Positions 1 to 13,449 of a stretch of DNA of 64,000 nucleotides are shown here, piece by piece (positions within the stretch are counted from its first letter, which is position 1; each line of letters begins with the position of its first letter). The translations under genes and the position numbers were made by a program. This DNA is from Usnea hakonensis (taxonomy: Eukaryota > Ascomycota > Lecanoromycetes > Lecanorales > Parmeliaceae). The stretch spans positions 118,881 through 182,880 of the forward strand of contig BLJB01000199.1 of NCBI GenBank assembly GCA_013423325.1, read 5' to 3'. The notes under the pieces are model-generated. The model ran no database searches, was not told the DNA's origin, and saw nothing but the letters and a program-made list of their open reading frames with translations.

Positions 1-3000
1 AAAATATTGCCTCCGCAAACTACAAGTGGGACATCGTCAAGTAGCACTGACGGTAGACGATTGGCAGTACATGTACGAGGTTTCGAAGGGTTTGTAGTTG
101 AGGACATTGAAGTTATTGAGACAGAGTCTTTCATTTCTCTCCCTCGATTCGAAGTTGCATTCACCACATCAAGCGATGCTCAAGGACCCATCTTTCACAT
201 CAATTCCCATACCAAGGCATTATACCTACAATACTCCTTGTATCGCTATTATGCAATTGGTGTGGCGAATAGCGTTCTTCGAAAAGCGTTCGTGAGCGAC
301 AAGAAGGCCAGTCGCACATCGCGTGATCTTTACTCCGCACATACGACACCTGGAAGCTCGATGATTATACATAACCCCAATCGGGAGGTCACGAGAGAAC
401 TTGTCACTGTTGATATTAAGGCTGGATTGCTTCAGGTCAAAGCAAGCATGCCATCAGACCCTCGAATGATGCTTCAAATATATCGCATGGAAGCTGGGCG
501 ACATAGATGGACAACGCCTTTTATGAAGGCAGAGATGTTTCGTATCTATGTCGAAGCCCCTCAGATTACCTTGGCGTGGGCAAGAATTGCCAGCGTCAAA
601 GCTTTGCGAGTGGATCTTCGAGACCCCCGCAGAAAAAGGGGAGGAGCAGTCATCCAAGACAGATCCGTCGAAATAAGTATGGACTTCATAAGGCTTGCGG
701 TTCCACATCAACTTGTACCGCACAAGATCTTTGACAATTTCGCAAACGCTTTGAAAGCTACTGAACAGTTGCATCACCGCTTCAAGACAGGAACTGATGA
801 GTACATTCTCAAGAAAAGACCTGAACAACCCAAGCAGGTGCCGAGAATTTCCATTCGGAGCAAAGCAATGCTATTCGATGTAGAAGATGGAGCGTTTGAC
901 TGGAAGCTTGGGACCATTTATCGCATTGGACTAATAGAGCAAAGGCAGCGCCTTGCCCGGGAAGATGCTTTTCTTGCCAAGGTCAACAATCTGGAGAATT
1001 CTCATCACAATCGAGCCTCTTCACGATACCGTCCACAGAGTCATTCACGGCAAGAACGTGGCAGAGGGAAACAGTCGCAGCCGCAAGGAGCTCGAGGACG
1101 AAGCCGAAGCGTGAGTTCACGTTCGCAACATCGTTCCGCCTCTCCTCCATCTACTCCTTCACGCCGGATGCGATATGATCGCGATGGAAAATGCACCCTT
1201 ACAAAGGACGCCAAAATTTCAGTCAAGGATGCCGAGTACAGACTTCAGAGACACAATGCTGAAAGTTGGAAAAAGCGTATCGATGTCGCGTATCGTATCC
1301 AGAACGCTGGAATGAGGAGGATCCGTGGTATATTCTGGGGTAATGATGAAATCCCTGAAAGCGACAATGCTGAAACCATACTTGCAATGCCAGAACGGCC
1401 TGGTCTAATGTCCGCATTGGTCAGTGATCTGCATATCGTAGTGGACAAACCCTCATTTCCAATCAAAGAGTATCCGCAGTTCCTTCACGGAGTTGGCAAA
1501 GGGATGCCCTACGACATGGAGTACTCCTTACTGATTCCGCTTAACGTTCAGATTGACATGGGTGAAGCTCGTGTCACTCTTCGAGACTATCCTCTACCAT
1601 TGCTTCATGTACCAGCTATAAGGCCAGGACAATCACCACGCTTGCCAAGCTGGTCGTTGAAAACTGATTTTGTTGTGGCCGAGGAATACCGAGGTGCTGT
1701 GTCGACAAAGCAAGTCAAAGTTGAGGTTATTCCTCCAGGAAAATCTACAAGATCGGAATCCGCTCGCAGTTTTGCAATCGATGTTCACAGGACAGTTTCT
1801 CCTATCAAAACTTACTCTGATGTCGCGATTGCAATCAACACGAGTGCTCCCACGAGCATTACCTGGGGGGCATCATATCAGCCGGCTATACAGGACATGA
1901 TGATGGTCGTAGAGGGTTTCAGCAAGCCACAGGTAGATCCTTCAGATCGGACGGGGTTTTGGGACAAGATCCGTCTCAGCGTGCATTCTCGGGTCAATGT
2001 TGCCTGGAAGGGTGATGGTGATGTTCGCCTACAGCTCAAAGGTACTAGGGATCCATACCGTGTCACAGGTAACGGCGCAGGCTTTATCATGTGCTGGCGC
2101 AACAATGTACGCTGGTCCATTCACAAGGACGACGATCCGAAGAAATTCATGACTGTCGACAGCGATGATTATGTCCTCGCGATCCCAGATTATAGTCATC
2201 AGGCTCGCGAACTAAGTTCTGCGTCAAACAGAGATGAGCTAAGATCATCTGATTCGTCAAGCACAAGTAGTAAGAGGAATGCTACAATGTTCAAAAAGGT
2301 TGTCATGAAGCTCTCGGGTAACGTGCAGTGGCTCGCGGGTCTGGTCTTTGAAAGAGACTTGGCTAAAGGTGGTCGATCCTTCGAATTTATACCGCACTAC
2401 GACATTACATTGAAGACTCCTCAACATGCGAATGCTCCGCCGGGACAGGTACGCAGAAATGGGTAAGGCCATAGGCCGCGCTAACGATACTACAGGTCTA
2501 CGATGCCTTTAAAGGCTTTCGAAGTAATCATATTCATCTATCTATCGCAGTGGTTGCTCCCCTTAGTCGCGACTGGACCACCAAAAACACCAAACCGTCC
2601 TCAAGCTACAATGCAGTGCACCTGAGCCCTCGATTTTTCACGCATTTTTTTGATTGGTGGTCGATGTTCTCTGGCGTCATGGCTTTGCCTATTCGGCAAG
2701 GTAAGCTCTTCCCAGGGATCGAGAAAACGAGCAAAAAATTTGGGCGCCACCTTGCGACGATCAAGTACAACCTCCTGCTTTCACCACTCTTCATTGCTCA
2801 CATCTACAAACACAAAGATGTCGAAGACTATTCTGAAGCACTTGTTTCCGCTACAGGTTTAAAGCTTAGACTCGACAGCTTCATGTTGGATCTACACCAA
2901 AGACGAGAGGAATTTGCGGCTCAGGGTAGAGGCAAAGCTAAACAGATGAAGGCAACCGGCATGAGGATCAACCAAGCTCAATTGGACTTCATCTCTGCCG

Positions 3001-6000
3001 ATATTCGGGCTGTATCTGCGAGCATCGCTGGTACGACCACGGACGACTTGAAACGGGCCACACCGGAAGATCTAGCATCTTACCAGCAGTCAACAGCTTT
3101 AGCTGACATGTCCCGCTTTACTATTCCAGATAATGACTTTTCTTGGATTGACATGGATGACTTTGTCGAAATCGATTGGCTCTTGCCAGCCGAAACGAAT
3201 CCAGAGACTAAGATCTTGCCTTTGGCTTTTGCGCCACGATTCACTTATTTCCGACAGACTGATACTGAAACCTCCAAGTCTACGGATGGCGACACTGCAA
3301 GCCCCTTCGGCGACGAGCCCACCCATTTTTGTGTCATGTCTCAGGATAACGACCCTCGCAAAGTGCAGTGTCAGCTGATAGAAGAACGCCTTGCACAACT
3401 CGATGAGCAACTAGAAATGCATGAAAGAACATTAGGTGACCAAGAGCTTCGTGTCATCAGGGATTCAAACCGAGATTCGAGTCTAAAAGAGCGCTTCGAA
3501 ATGCTCAGCGACCAGGGCAGGAAACTTAAAGGCAAAAAGAAGTTCCTACAACAAATGCTCGCACGGCTGAACCGTGCTATCGATGAGGGTAGGCCCTGGG
3601 TCTCAGCAGCTGATGACATTGACGGGCTAGAGCTTGCAGACAATGGGTCGGAGGATGGAATGGATGCTGAAGCCAAGGATTTAGAAGACGCGCCTCAATC
3701 GGGACACGTTAGTGACTTCAATAATCGCTTTATCATACACAATGCGCAGCTCAAATGGAACAATTCTCTTCGGAATATCATTCTTCGGTATGTGCATCAA
3801 GTCAGTCAGAGGCGAGGGTTCATTTACTACATGTCACAGAAAGCGGTCAAATTTATCTTGGACATTGTGAAAGAGCAGCATAAGAACAGAAGAAGACATA
3901 CACACCAAAGCGATTCCGATTCGGCAGATTCAGAAGCTTTTGCAGCTGCATCGGCAAACGAAGAAAAGAGTGATGGGTCCGGCGTTGATGATCTGATTCA
4001 AGATCTGCTCAGCGATAGCAAGAAGACAGTCAACGCTGACGACCCAGAGCAAACAGGGGAACCGCGGATGTCAAACACGGATAATCTTCGTAAAGATATC
4101 TCGGAAGAGTACATACCGCAAAATACGTATCACGTTCGTTTGATCGCACCACAAATCCAGCTACAGAGCGAGAAAAACGCCAAAGCTGTGCTCCTTGTCA
4201 CGGCCAAAAGCATGGAGCTAAAAGTGATTCAAATCATGGACAAGGTTCGAATAGCGGACGATGTCAGTGGGCTCGTGCAACGCAGATTTTCTGTCGATAT
4301 GGACAGTGTACAATTTTTTGTGACGACCCAAAAGGTCCTGTCTCAATTTCTTCACATATATGCTGGCAATCGCTATGGTACCCCCAAAGGCTCTGCGTGG
4401 CCACCCTGGGTTGCTTTCGAGATCATGTTCGACTTCAAATACGACCCCTTTGGGTGGTCGCGCGTGGTGCAGAGAACTTCTGCGAGTCTTCGCTACGACA
4501 AGTACAATACCCTTCGATTGAAATACAACGACGAAGTGAGCAGCGGAAAATTGGGACAAAAAAACAAGTCAGAGAGTACGGAAAGTCGTATCGACAACTT
4601 GTGGGTTGATTTCCCACACATTCGCGCTATCTGTGACTCCGTCGAATATTTCACTATGTACGTGATTGTGTTCGATCTATTGCTGTACAACGAGCCACTG
4701 GAAAAGGTTCGCAGCGAAAAGCTCGAGAGAATCATGTTAGCCTCGGACTTTAGTGACCTCAGCGGTGCGCCTAGTATGGTGTCTAGTCTCCAAGCTCGAG
4801 TACGCCAGTTGGAAGAGATCAAAACACAGTTCCAGATCAACGCCAAGTACCTTGACAAACATGGTTGGGAGGATCGTATGGCTATCGAGCATGATTTAGC
4901 GGGCTGCGAGGACGAGCTTTTCTTCATGATGAAGGCTATTACCACATCGCAACGCAAATACGACGATCGTTCTCAGGCCTCACAGACCACAGGGCTACTG
5001 CGTTGGTACCTTTCTGCTTCAGAAATTGTCTGGCATTTGATGAGAGGAAAGGACGTTCCCTTGATGGAGATTCAGCTAAACAAGGCGGCCTATGACAGAA
5101 CAGACAACAGTGATGGTTCTAACCACAATTCGATGCAGATCGAGCGGATACATGGACTCAATCTCTTACCCGGTGCTCTATACCCCGAGATGCTAGGACC
5201 CTTCTTGGACCATGGTAGGACGTTTGTCAATGGTCAGGATACCAAGATGCTCAAGGTCAATTGGCACAGCCTTGAACCCATTGCTGGCATACCAGTCTTG
5301 GATCAATTTGAAGTTGACCTTTTCCCGTTGAAGGTCCAGCTTGAGAGGGAAGTCGGTCAGAAACTTTTCGAATACATCTTTCCGGGATTAGATAAGAATG
5401 GTAGTGACAAGTCGCCGTTCCTCGTCAAGCATACGCTCCCTGTTGGGGATGCTGGTGAGGACTCGGATACTGAGACCTTATCCAGCGTCCCAGACACGCC
5501 AAGGTTAGAAGCCAATGGGTCTAACGATGACCACTCGTCGACAAGGGCAGCGTCTTTAGACATGAGACTCAGAGCTACTATAGCGTTTCCACAAAAAGAA
5601 AGCCATTCCAATTCCTCTAGTAACGCCAATGGAGACACCCATCACTTCAAATTGTTCCATCACTCGAATCACTCCAGTCGCTCGCAGAATACATCAAGGC
5701 CATCTCTGAATTCCAAGAAATTGTCGCAGGAGTCTTTAATAGTATCGCGCCAGTCTAAGAATGGGTCCTCGTCAAACCTATCCACGATGAACGGCAACTC
5801 AGAAAAGCATAAGAGATTCACTCTTCACCGCTCAACGAGCCAAGCTACTACAACCGACAAAATCAAGCCTTCTGACGACCTCTCCCAAATGCTGTCTCGA
5901 GCTTCGGAATACATGACTCTCGCTTATGTGAAGATCCCCAGCGTCGTTCTCTGCCTTAGCTACAAGGGTAAAGGCGAACGTAACATTGAAGACGTCCACG

Positions 6001-6734
6001 ACTTCGTCTTTCGTATGCCAGTCCTTGAGTACCGGAATAAGACCTGGTCGAATCTTGACCTCGCTTTACGACTCAAGAAAGATGTCATCAGGGCACTCAT
6101 CTCGCACACAGGCGCCATCATCGGCAACAAGCTGTATCATAATCGGCCAGGCAAGAACCAACAGGGCCGTCTCCGTGACCTTGCAAACTCCTCAACTAAG
6201 CTCCCAAATAGCAACACTCAATGGAATGCTCTTTCGAGCGAGAGCATCAGTGTCCGGGATCAAAGCCCCCGGGGCGACACTGATGATTTCTCCAGGCCAT
6301 CATTGACATCTGATCCGAACAATTCGCTGGCAAGAAATGAGTCTTTTACTCAGAGCTCAAGACATTCCACTATGAACAACAGTCTACATAGTGGACCGCC
6401 CTCGATACCAGAATCCGAAGCTGAGAGCGAGGACAATGTACGTCGCTGCCATTCTCTAACCCGACTTCTGAACCAGAAAGCTGACCGTCCTCTTAACTAG
6501 GCACTGAACAAAATGCGACATACCCTGATCCGCCGATTTACCGCAGAGACCCACAGACTTCGACGCAGGGATACGGAGGGTGAGGACCCGGAGGAGAGGT
6601 CAGTAGTGATACCTCTTGCTGCATATACACCAGCGGCAATGGACTTCCCAAACCGACTAACGCATGGTAGCAGCACACGCAAGAAAAGCGTACAACTCCT
6701 GGGCAAGAGGATACTGGGATCCCTGAACCAATGA
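1..6734 (+). CDS. FMP27: FMP27/Hobbit (BLTP2) bridge-like lipid-transfer protein, 5' partial
   Basis: The frame is open at base 1, so the gene starts upstream. Exons are <1-2448, 2496-6437 and 6501-6734, with phase-0 introns of 47 and 63 nt; the first has a CTAAC branch site. The visible part encodes about 2,207 residues, so several hundred N-terminal residues are missing relative to the usual length near 3,000. The family signature GFWDK is at about 1955-1969, followed by the conserved block containing GAGFIMCWRNNVRWS. Low-complexity Ser/Arg and acidic linkers separate repeating groove blocks, and exon 2 has coiled-coil stretches near 3370-3560. The C-terminus is basic. Known family role: rod-like proteins with a lipid-binding groove at ER-plasma membrane contacts, which move phospholipids. 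No transmembrane anchor is visible because it lies at the missing N-terminus. Assignment to this family rests on GFWDK and overall architecture. Confidence 0.93.
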
Positions 6735-8102
6735 AACCATACTCAACCTGACCCAGAATCCTTCATCCGATCGTTCTTGGAATTGGCAACCAGGGATGGG
6801 TTTTGTGTCTACGGCGCCGGCAATCTTGCCCTTTTCATTCTCATCCGATCAACAATCCCGCCAGCCTCTTCCCATCACGATACTCGTCCCGAACCCCTCC
6901 CTCCCATCTCATCTCCACCATCATCTAAAAATTATCCCTCGCCACCACCATCGAACCCACAACCGACCTCCCTCCCTCCCACACCAACCCTTCTCATCTC
7001 CAAACAAATTCCAATTCAAGATCTTGTAACGGCTTAGGATAGAAACGCGGATTCTTGGTAAAGGCCATAAAAGGAACAAGGGCGGCAACGCAAATGCTAA
7101 GGTAGCTCGCATTTATTTACACGGGCGTCCCAAATTGTATTTTCTGGTGGTCCGTGGCGATACGATTCGAGGGAGGCGAATCTCCCTTCTTTTTTTTTTT
7201 TTTTTTCTTTTCTTTTTTTTAACGATACGATAACGGGGGGTGGGGAGGGGGGCCTTTGATTTGTAAATATTGAGGAGACTTGTACATATTTATTTATTGT
7301 TTGAAGGGAAGGATGATGGGTAGGTAGGTAGTCAGTCGTGATGGGTTTCCCAGCGGCTCTCTTACTCTATTTACTTACTTTCTTGGGATCCATCATCATA
7401 GTCCGCCATTCACGCCATGTTTGACTCAAATCCTAAAGTACTTTTGCATAACAGTGCACAATCAAATCATCCAACAAGTACCCGGGAGGACGAATAAATG
7501 GTATTAATCGATTCAAGTCCATGTCCAGACGTAAAGATATTTTTCTGGTGTTTTCCCATTCATCTATCTACAACTAACCACTCTTTCCCCCCCCCGTCTA
7601 AAAATTCGACTTCGCTGAAAAAATACACCGCCAGCGTTGCCCCGTTTTCGGATACGGAGCGGCCAGCACGGAGCCCCAATTCGCGCCACATGCCTAGAAA
7701 AAAGAAAGGAACGAGGCCAGTCGTTACCCCGAGAAGCTCTTCCTTAGAGAGAGAGAGAGTGTGTGTTTTGGATGTTAGGAAGTACCGATATCGTGAAGCA
7801 CATAAGGTCATGAGCGCCATTAAAAGATTAAGCCGCGCTATGCAGTTGTTGCTATGAATGATGTCCGGATAAAATCGTGAAAGGTACCTGATGTGGGGAA
7901 CAGACGTCCAAAGCTCTCCCGGGAAGAGCGAATGGAGCAGAGAGTTCTCGAATATTCAAGATGTTCCGAATGCGAGCGGACGGAGCAACCCGCGGTAACA
8001 GTTCCAGTGGTTGCAATGTGCCAAGGGTGATGCCGCTGTTGCGACAGTTGATTTTTTTTGCAATCCAACTGGAGACCCTCCATTGGTGGGTGGCCTTGAA
8101 GT
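6735..8102. other. Convergent intergenic region between FMP27 and the cyclin gene
   Basis: No gene is supported here. The stretch should hold the 3' untranslated regions of two convergent genes. It contains a pyrimidine-rich section at about 6890-7000, a T-rich tract at 7187-7220, G-runs just after it, and a short TAGG repeat near 7320. Small open frames on both strands show no recognisable protein features. Confidence 0.6.
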
Positions 8103-10462
8103 TTATTTCTGGCTCCAAATATGACGATCAGCGTAATAGCTAGAATACGGCGCGGCTGCATGCGAGGAGACATCTTCGATTTGGAATCCTCTCTTCATCT
8201 CAGATTCTACAAAGGGTGATGCACGCTTGTAGCGCTTGTCGGTGTATTTGTCAAAGATTGCACAGTGATGTTTCCGTGCGTCTTCGCAGCATTCGACCAT
8301 AAGCAATATCAGATTGAAAAGCTGGGAGTAAGTGTAATTGGCGTAGTAGACATGTGCAGGTGACTGTGAATAGATTAGCTGCCGAATTGCAACAATCATC
8401 TGAGAAACATACCCAAACCCCTTTCTTGAGCATCATTCGAGCCAGGCAGTGTGCTCCAGCGGCAACAAAGCTTGGTGGACTACCAACGAATCGCTCATCC
8501 ATGATGGTGATCTCGAGGAAATACTTGGCAAGTGTCCTCGTCTCAAGATCGTAATCGTCTGCCTTGCTGATCCTTCTCAAGAAGCTCATCGGCCCAGGCC
8601 AGCCGAGTTCGAATTGCAGCATGCTGAGCATAAACCGTTCCGCCTTGAGAATTTCATCAACGGTGTAGCCGCCATCAACCATGTATACAATCTCTTGTAC
8701 GGATGGGCAATCGATCTCTTCGTACTTGGCTGCAATGAATATTGCAGTTGCGCCAACCAGTTGCAGCTTTCCTAGGGAGACGACCTTGCATGACAAGAAG
8801 CGGTCGATGTAGTTGACGCAGAGATAGAGCGTTTCTGGCAGAAGACTGAAGCGATGATGGACTTGAACTATCCAATCCATCAATACTGCACGCATCGACC
8901 ACTGAATCTCCGCCTGGTTGTCCATGTAGTGCGCGTTTGGCAACATCTTGATCTGTAATATCTGGTCAGCATAGTCCAAGCGCAGGTGTATATTCACTGA
9001 CCTCCAAGTCTTTCATGTATTGGAAGATCTCGTCCCCATATTCAGCTACCATAGTCGTGTCCCATGCCTCATCCTCAAGCTCTTCCACCGTCTTAGATCC
9101 TTCTATCAGCTCTTTGGCAGCAGCGAGCTCTTTCCTTGTCTTTTGACTGATTTTTGGGAACAGAACCGTCGTAGCACCGCCTGTAGTATTTTCTCCCCTG
9201 GACTTGAACGACCGGGCAGTAGCATAACCATCCTCATCGTAAGCCTCTTCACCCTCATCATCCCAGTACTCTTCCGGCTCCGAAACAGGGGCTAATGTGA
9301 TTTTTCGCTGTGGTTCCGGATAGGCCCTGGCAACATGGGTATCGGGAACATGGTCATGACCTAATTCCCCAATCTGCTTTGGCAGTTCCACCGGTAAGAG
9401 CATACCCTTGTCATTCGGCTGAAGAACATCAACATGCTCGATAGACTCTTCGAGCCCATAGAATTGTACTTGTCCATGTTCATCGATATATATGCCGTCT
9501 GATCTGAGCACCGCGGGTTCTTCGGACGATGTCTGGGCGGTCGATAGTATTGCTGCAGCGTCTTGGGCCACTTGCGGACCGGTCTGCTTGTTCTGTGTTA
9601 GCTGTGGCTGTGGCTTTGATTGTGGCTCCCGTGAGTCGCTATACTCGTTGAGCTGTTGTCGAGGTTGGAGCTCGCGGTGTATAGGAGCAGCTGGTGCAGT
9701 AGTGGGGAAGGATTTTTGTATTTCGGGAGCTGAGAGCTGGGGCTGCGTGAGAACAGCGTCTTTGAAGACAGCAGTACTCTTCTTTGTTACGAGCTTGCGC
9801 GAGTTCGCGAGTTGAGACGTATGCTGTTGTGGTTGTTCAATGTCAACCAAAGGCTGCTTGACCGTGGGTAGAGTGGTAGAGCTGGCGACATTGTTCAAAA
9901 GACCTTTCAAACCGGAGACAGACAGCGGGCGTTGTGCAGGTCTGAGGAATGAGGACGCCTTCTTTTCCTGCTGTGATGTGATTGCTTTCTCTAAGGCGCT
10001 GCATTCGCCCTTCGCGCCAATTGCCGAGTCGTCCTTGCTAGGCCTTGCGGCATTGGCGGTGTTGCTGACGTCGCCAAACGCCGTTCGCTTTGCAGCAAGC
10101 TTCAGACCGCCTACTTGATGTATAGTTGATAGTGCCGGGCTCGATTTATTGCGTTGGTGTAGAGTTTTCTGGGCACCTGCCGTCGGTATCACGTTTTCAT
10201 CTCCGTACATGGCGCGCAAGGTCCGAGTCGGTCTTTGAGGCTAATATATAAAGAACACATGTTAGTGGAAAAACCTGTGCACAGAGCAGGATATAAATGT
10301 CTCTATCACGGGTTCGATGGACCATGCAATGGCTGAAAGCTTATGGCCCAAAGCTTTCAAGTCCGGCAGGAGAGTAAATTTGCTTGCCAGCAAATCCTTG
10401 ACCTGTGATATGCTCTTCATGTTCGCATCATAGTGAAATTGATCACTTACCTTGGCGTCCAT
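8103..10462 (-). CDS. G2/mitotic B-type cyclin (NimE/Clb-like)
   Basis: Four exons: 10462-10451, 10240-9002, 8952-8413 and 8363-8103, giving about 683 residues, all phase 0. Exon 1 is only 12 nt (MDAK) and is followed by a 210-nt intron. The start is chosen because MDAK joins PQRPTRTLRAMYGDEN in frame. Residues 56-64 read RTAFGDVSN, a destruction-box-like motif for APC/C-dependent degradation, with Phe at the usual Leu position. The N-terminal half is disordered and Gln/Pro rich, with an acidic stretch before the cyclin box. The two cyclin folds begin near MDNQAEIQWSMRAVLMDW and SPAHVYYANYTYSQL. Family role: activates Cdk1 for mitotic entry. The protein is longer than many fungal B cyclins because of its N-terminal linker. 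Confidence 0.95.
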
Positions 10463-13449
10463 GATACCTCAACGCGTTTAGAGCTTCTCGAGTATATCGT
10501 GGGAAGCTCGGGAAGCTCTCGGGAAGCTACCGTGTTCCTCCTCCCTCCAAGGCGCGATCTGGCTCTTTTCTGTCAGCACATAAATTTGAGGGGATCAGAC
10601 AATAGCATACCAACAACTCAGCTTGACGAGGTGCAATACCAAAACAATGCTTGTGTCTGGGATAAGATGATGCCGTAAGATGTGCTTAAAAGCTGCAACT
10701 GGCAGTGGCTGAGACGTCCCTCGGGTGTCAGATTATTGTTGATTTTCAAATCGGAAAAGAAGTTGCCCTGACAATATAACGCGCTAAGGATTACTTTATT
10801 TTCTAACTCTATTTACAATCACGTCTCCCGACAGACATCTGACATTTTATATGTTGATGCAAACAACATTCAATAACATGTATGAGTCAAGACTCACCCA
10901 TATCCTTTTCGCATACCTTATTAAAACATTCCCAACGACAGTTAGAATGCCATTTTTGGTCTTGAAAGCCAGCTTGGTGGTTTGACTGCTATTGTCTTTA
11001 TCGCGTACTGCTTATACACGAAATATTCTCCAAATCACGTGATCGTTTCCACGATTTCCGCCCATCCCAATGCGTGAAAGTTTGCAGAATCAAATCGCAA
11101 TGAACTGACATTCAGCTTGCGCAATCCACGGCTTGTGCAGCGAAATCTGAACACTGGGTCCTCACAAGGAAAGCTATTGACTGAGTGTAAGATAACCGCC
11201 CAGCTCGGGCAATTTGAAGGCTTCCCTCCCGGCTACTTCACCTAAGGATTGCGCAGGCTACCCATTACTTGAAACGTCCTTGTCTCGAACATAGCCCTCT
11301 ACTGAAACGATTGAGGAAACGCACTCTTGGTTTTGCTGATAAGCGGGTTTGATGGAAGCGGGAACGAAGAGATGGAAGGAGTGAGCAGAGCAATGGGCAT
11401 CGGTTGCCGAAGGTATCTAGTGTTGGACTTGGGCTATGAATGGATGGATATAGGATATAGGGTAATTCATAAAAGTGGAAAAGCAATCACGATGATTGTG
11501 CATAAATGTTGTTATCGGTCCAAGGGTCAGAGCGGAAGTCGGAGAGATTCTAGGCATCTCGTTCCATGATAATCGGTACTACTACTAGGTATCTTACCTT
11601 GCTCATGATTTATTTTTTAGAGATAAAGTGTCGGGGGCTGTAGCGGTAGCGGAGTAAGAGAAATGGAAGCGAATTAGTGGCGAGCGATGTTTGGCATGCT
11701 TAATCGTTGGTAGTGGTGTGACTTACTCTAAACGAGTAGCGAATCTAACAACTTAGAAGCTAGCAGTCAATCCTGCGCATCCAGCCATCGACTGCCAATT
11801 GGCGAGTGCTGACGGGGGGATGGGGGGAAATGCACTGGTCTTGGTCCTTGGAAGATGAGATAGTAGAGTAGTAGTAGTAATAAGCCGATCAGTTGGAATC
11901 CATGCGATTCTGTTTGCTGTCTTTTAGTCTTGGCCCAACTTATCTACTTTACTGAGTAAAGTACACCAGACTGGATTTACTATCGCGGCCGCCCGCCTGA
12001 CTAAAGTAAAGTAGGGGCATTGCGTGGGTATAAATATTGTACAGTATAATTGTATAACTGTATATTTATACTTATAGGGTATCATGCTTGTTGTTTGAAG
12101 CGTTGAAATTCAAGGGCGTATGCGCCGTATCCACTATTCACTGTCCACAGGTACTTGACTTGACTACTGACCGAACAAGAGATTTTTGGTTGTTTCGAAG
12201 GAGTCGGCGCATAAGCTTGACTCGTATCGGGCAAGGCAAGGTATTTCCAACCTTGGTGGCCCCCCGTTGCTTCAGCGGCTTTTTTTTCTTTATTTCGCTG
12301 GCACCAAGCTGGTCTGCAGCCCCCTCACATCACCATTGGCTCGATTGCCTTTGACCTGTCCCACTCCCACCTGTGACCTACCTACTTTCTACCTACTTTC
12401 CGCTTGACCTGAGACTTCTCCTAGACTTTTCAGCTTTGACTTTCTACTTTCTACTCTATTTTCTACCCACTCCATTCGAACAATTCCTTTGGTGTCCAAT
12501 CATCTCCGCCAACCCTCCGGCTATTCCGCGAAACTCCTCCATCCTAGAGGGGTTCTGCCGGTTCACAATACAAAAATACAAAATACATCGTGTATTTACT
12601 CCCATCTGCTACCTACAGGATATGGCGATGCGACATTGCTGGCGCTTCCCATATATTCATCGCACTGCTTCCCTAGATAGATTACTACGTCCAAATTGTA
12701 GAACATGTAATATGGAATCAAGTCATTCGTAGGCATAATTCATTCCTTGCCTGCCCTGGCCCTGGTTTTGTTATCAATTTGTGCCAATTGCATAAAATAA
12801 CTTGATGCTGTGCAGGGTTTGTCCACTTCGCTTGCTCTCTCTCTCCTTCTCTCTCTCTCCCTCCCTCTCTTTCTCCTCCATCCACACATCAACAAAGTCT
12901 ACCCTCCACTTCCAAGTCATCGTTCTCTTTGATTGTGTCCGATGGCTCCTGGTCACTAAGCCCAGCATCAACAACTATCAATCTACCCGCTCTCATATTC
13001 CACAGTCTTTATCAACGCTGTCTCTGTGTTGAAGACGGCAGCCAACAACGCAATTTTGGACAGACTGCCATTAACGGCTCCATAGATCACGTCCAAGGCC
13101 TCTTATGTGAGGCGGTCCATTACAACACAGGTATGCGATTCACATCAACACTCTCTGCAACGTCCTCCCTCTTTATCCACCTCGTCTCCTGACTTGCGAA
13201 ACCGACCTTTCCGTGAATCGTCGCCTAGCCATCTAGGCCTCTGCAGTCAGAATATATTCAGAGATCGCAATCTCCGGTAAAGAAGCAATCACTGACATTC
13301 TTACTTTTCTTAGGTAGTCGGTCGTTCCCAAGCCATCAGAGCTTTTGTGGTCACCCTATCTCCATCCCTCTTCTCATTCCAGCCACAAGTTAAATACTCT
13401 CGCCTACAACAATCTTTCTTGGTAACTGTCACGTTGCCTACATTCTGCA
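10463..13449. other. Large intergenic region between cyclin and Zn2Cys6 regulator genes
   Basis: About 3 kb without a supportable gene, between two divergently transcribed genes. It includes AGT-rich simple sequence near 11865-11880, matching CTACTTTAC and GTAAAGTAG motifs near 11944-12013, and an AT-rich patch with TATA-like sequence at 12025-12080. A strongly pyrimidine-rich stretch at about 12830-12890 lies some 600 bp before the regulator's ATG. A long promoter or long, possibly spliced 5' leaders are likely; short open frames here show no coding features. Confidence 0.6.
10501..10528. repeat. Three GGGAAGCT copies upstream of the cyclin start
   Basis: GGGAAGCT occurs at 10501-10508, 10510-10517 and 10521-10528, that is 39-66 bp upstream of the cyclin ATG on the opposite strand. 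The spacing is 9 and 11 bp. On the cyclin sense strand the unit reads AGCTTCCC. It could be a promoter or 5' UTR element. No function can be assigned from sequence alone. Confidence 0.5.
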
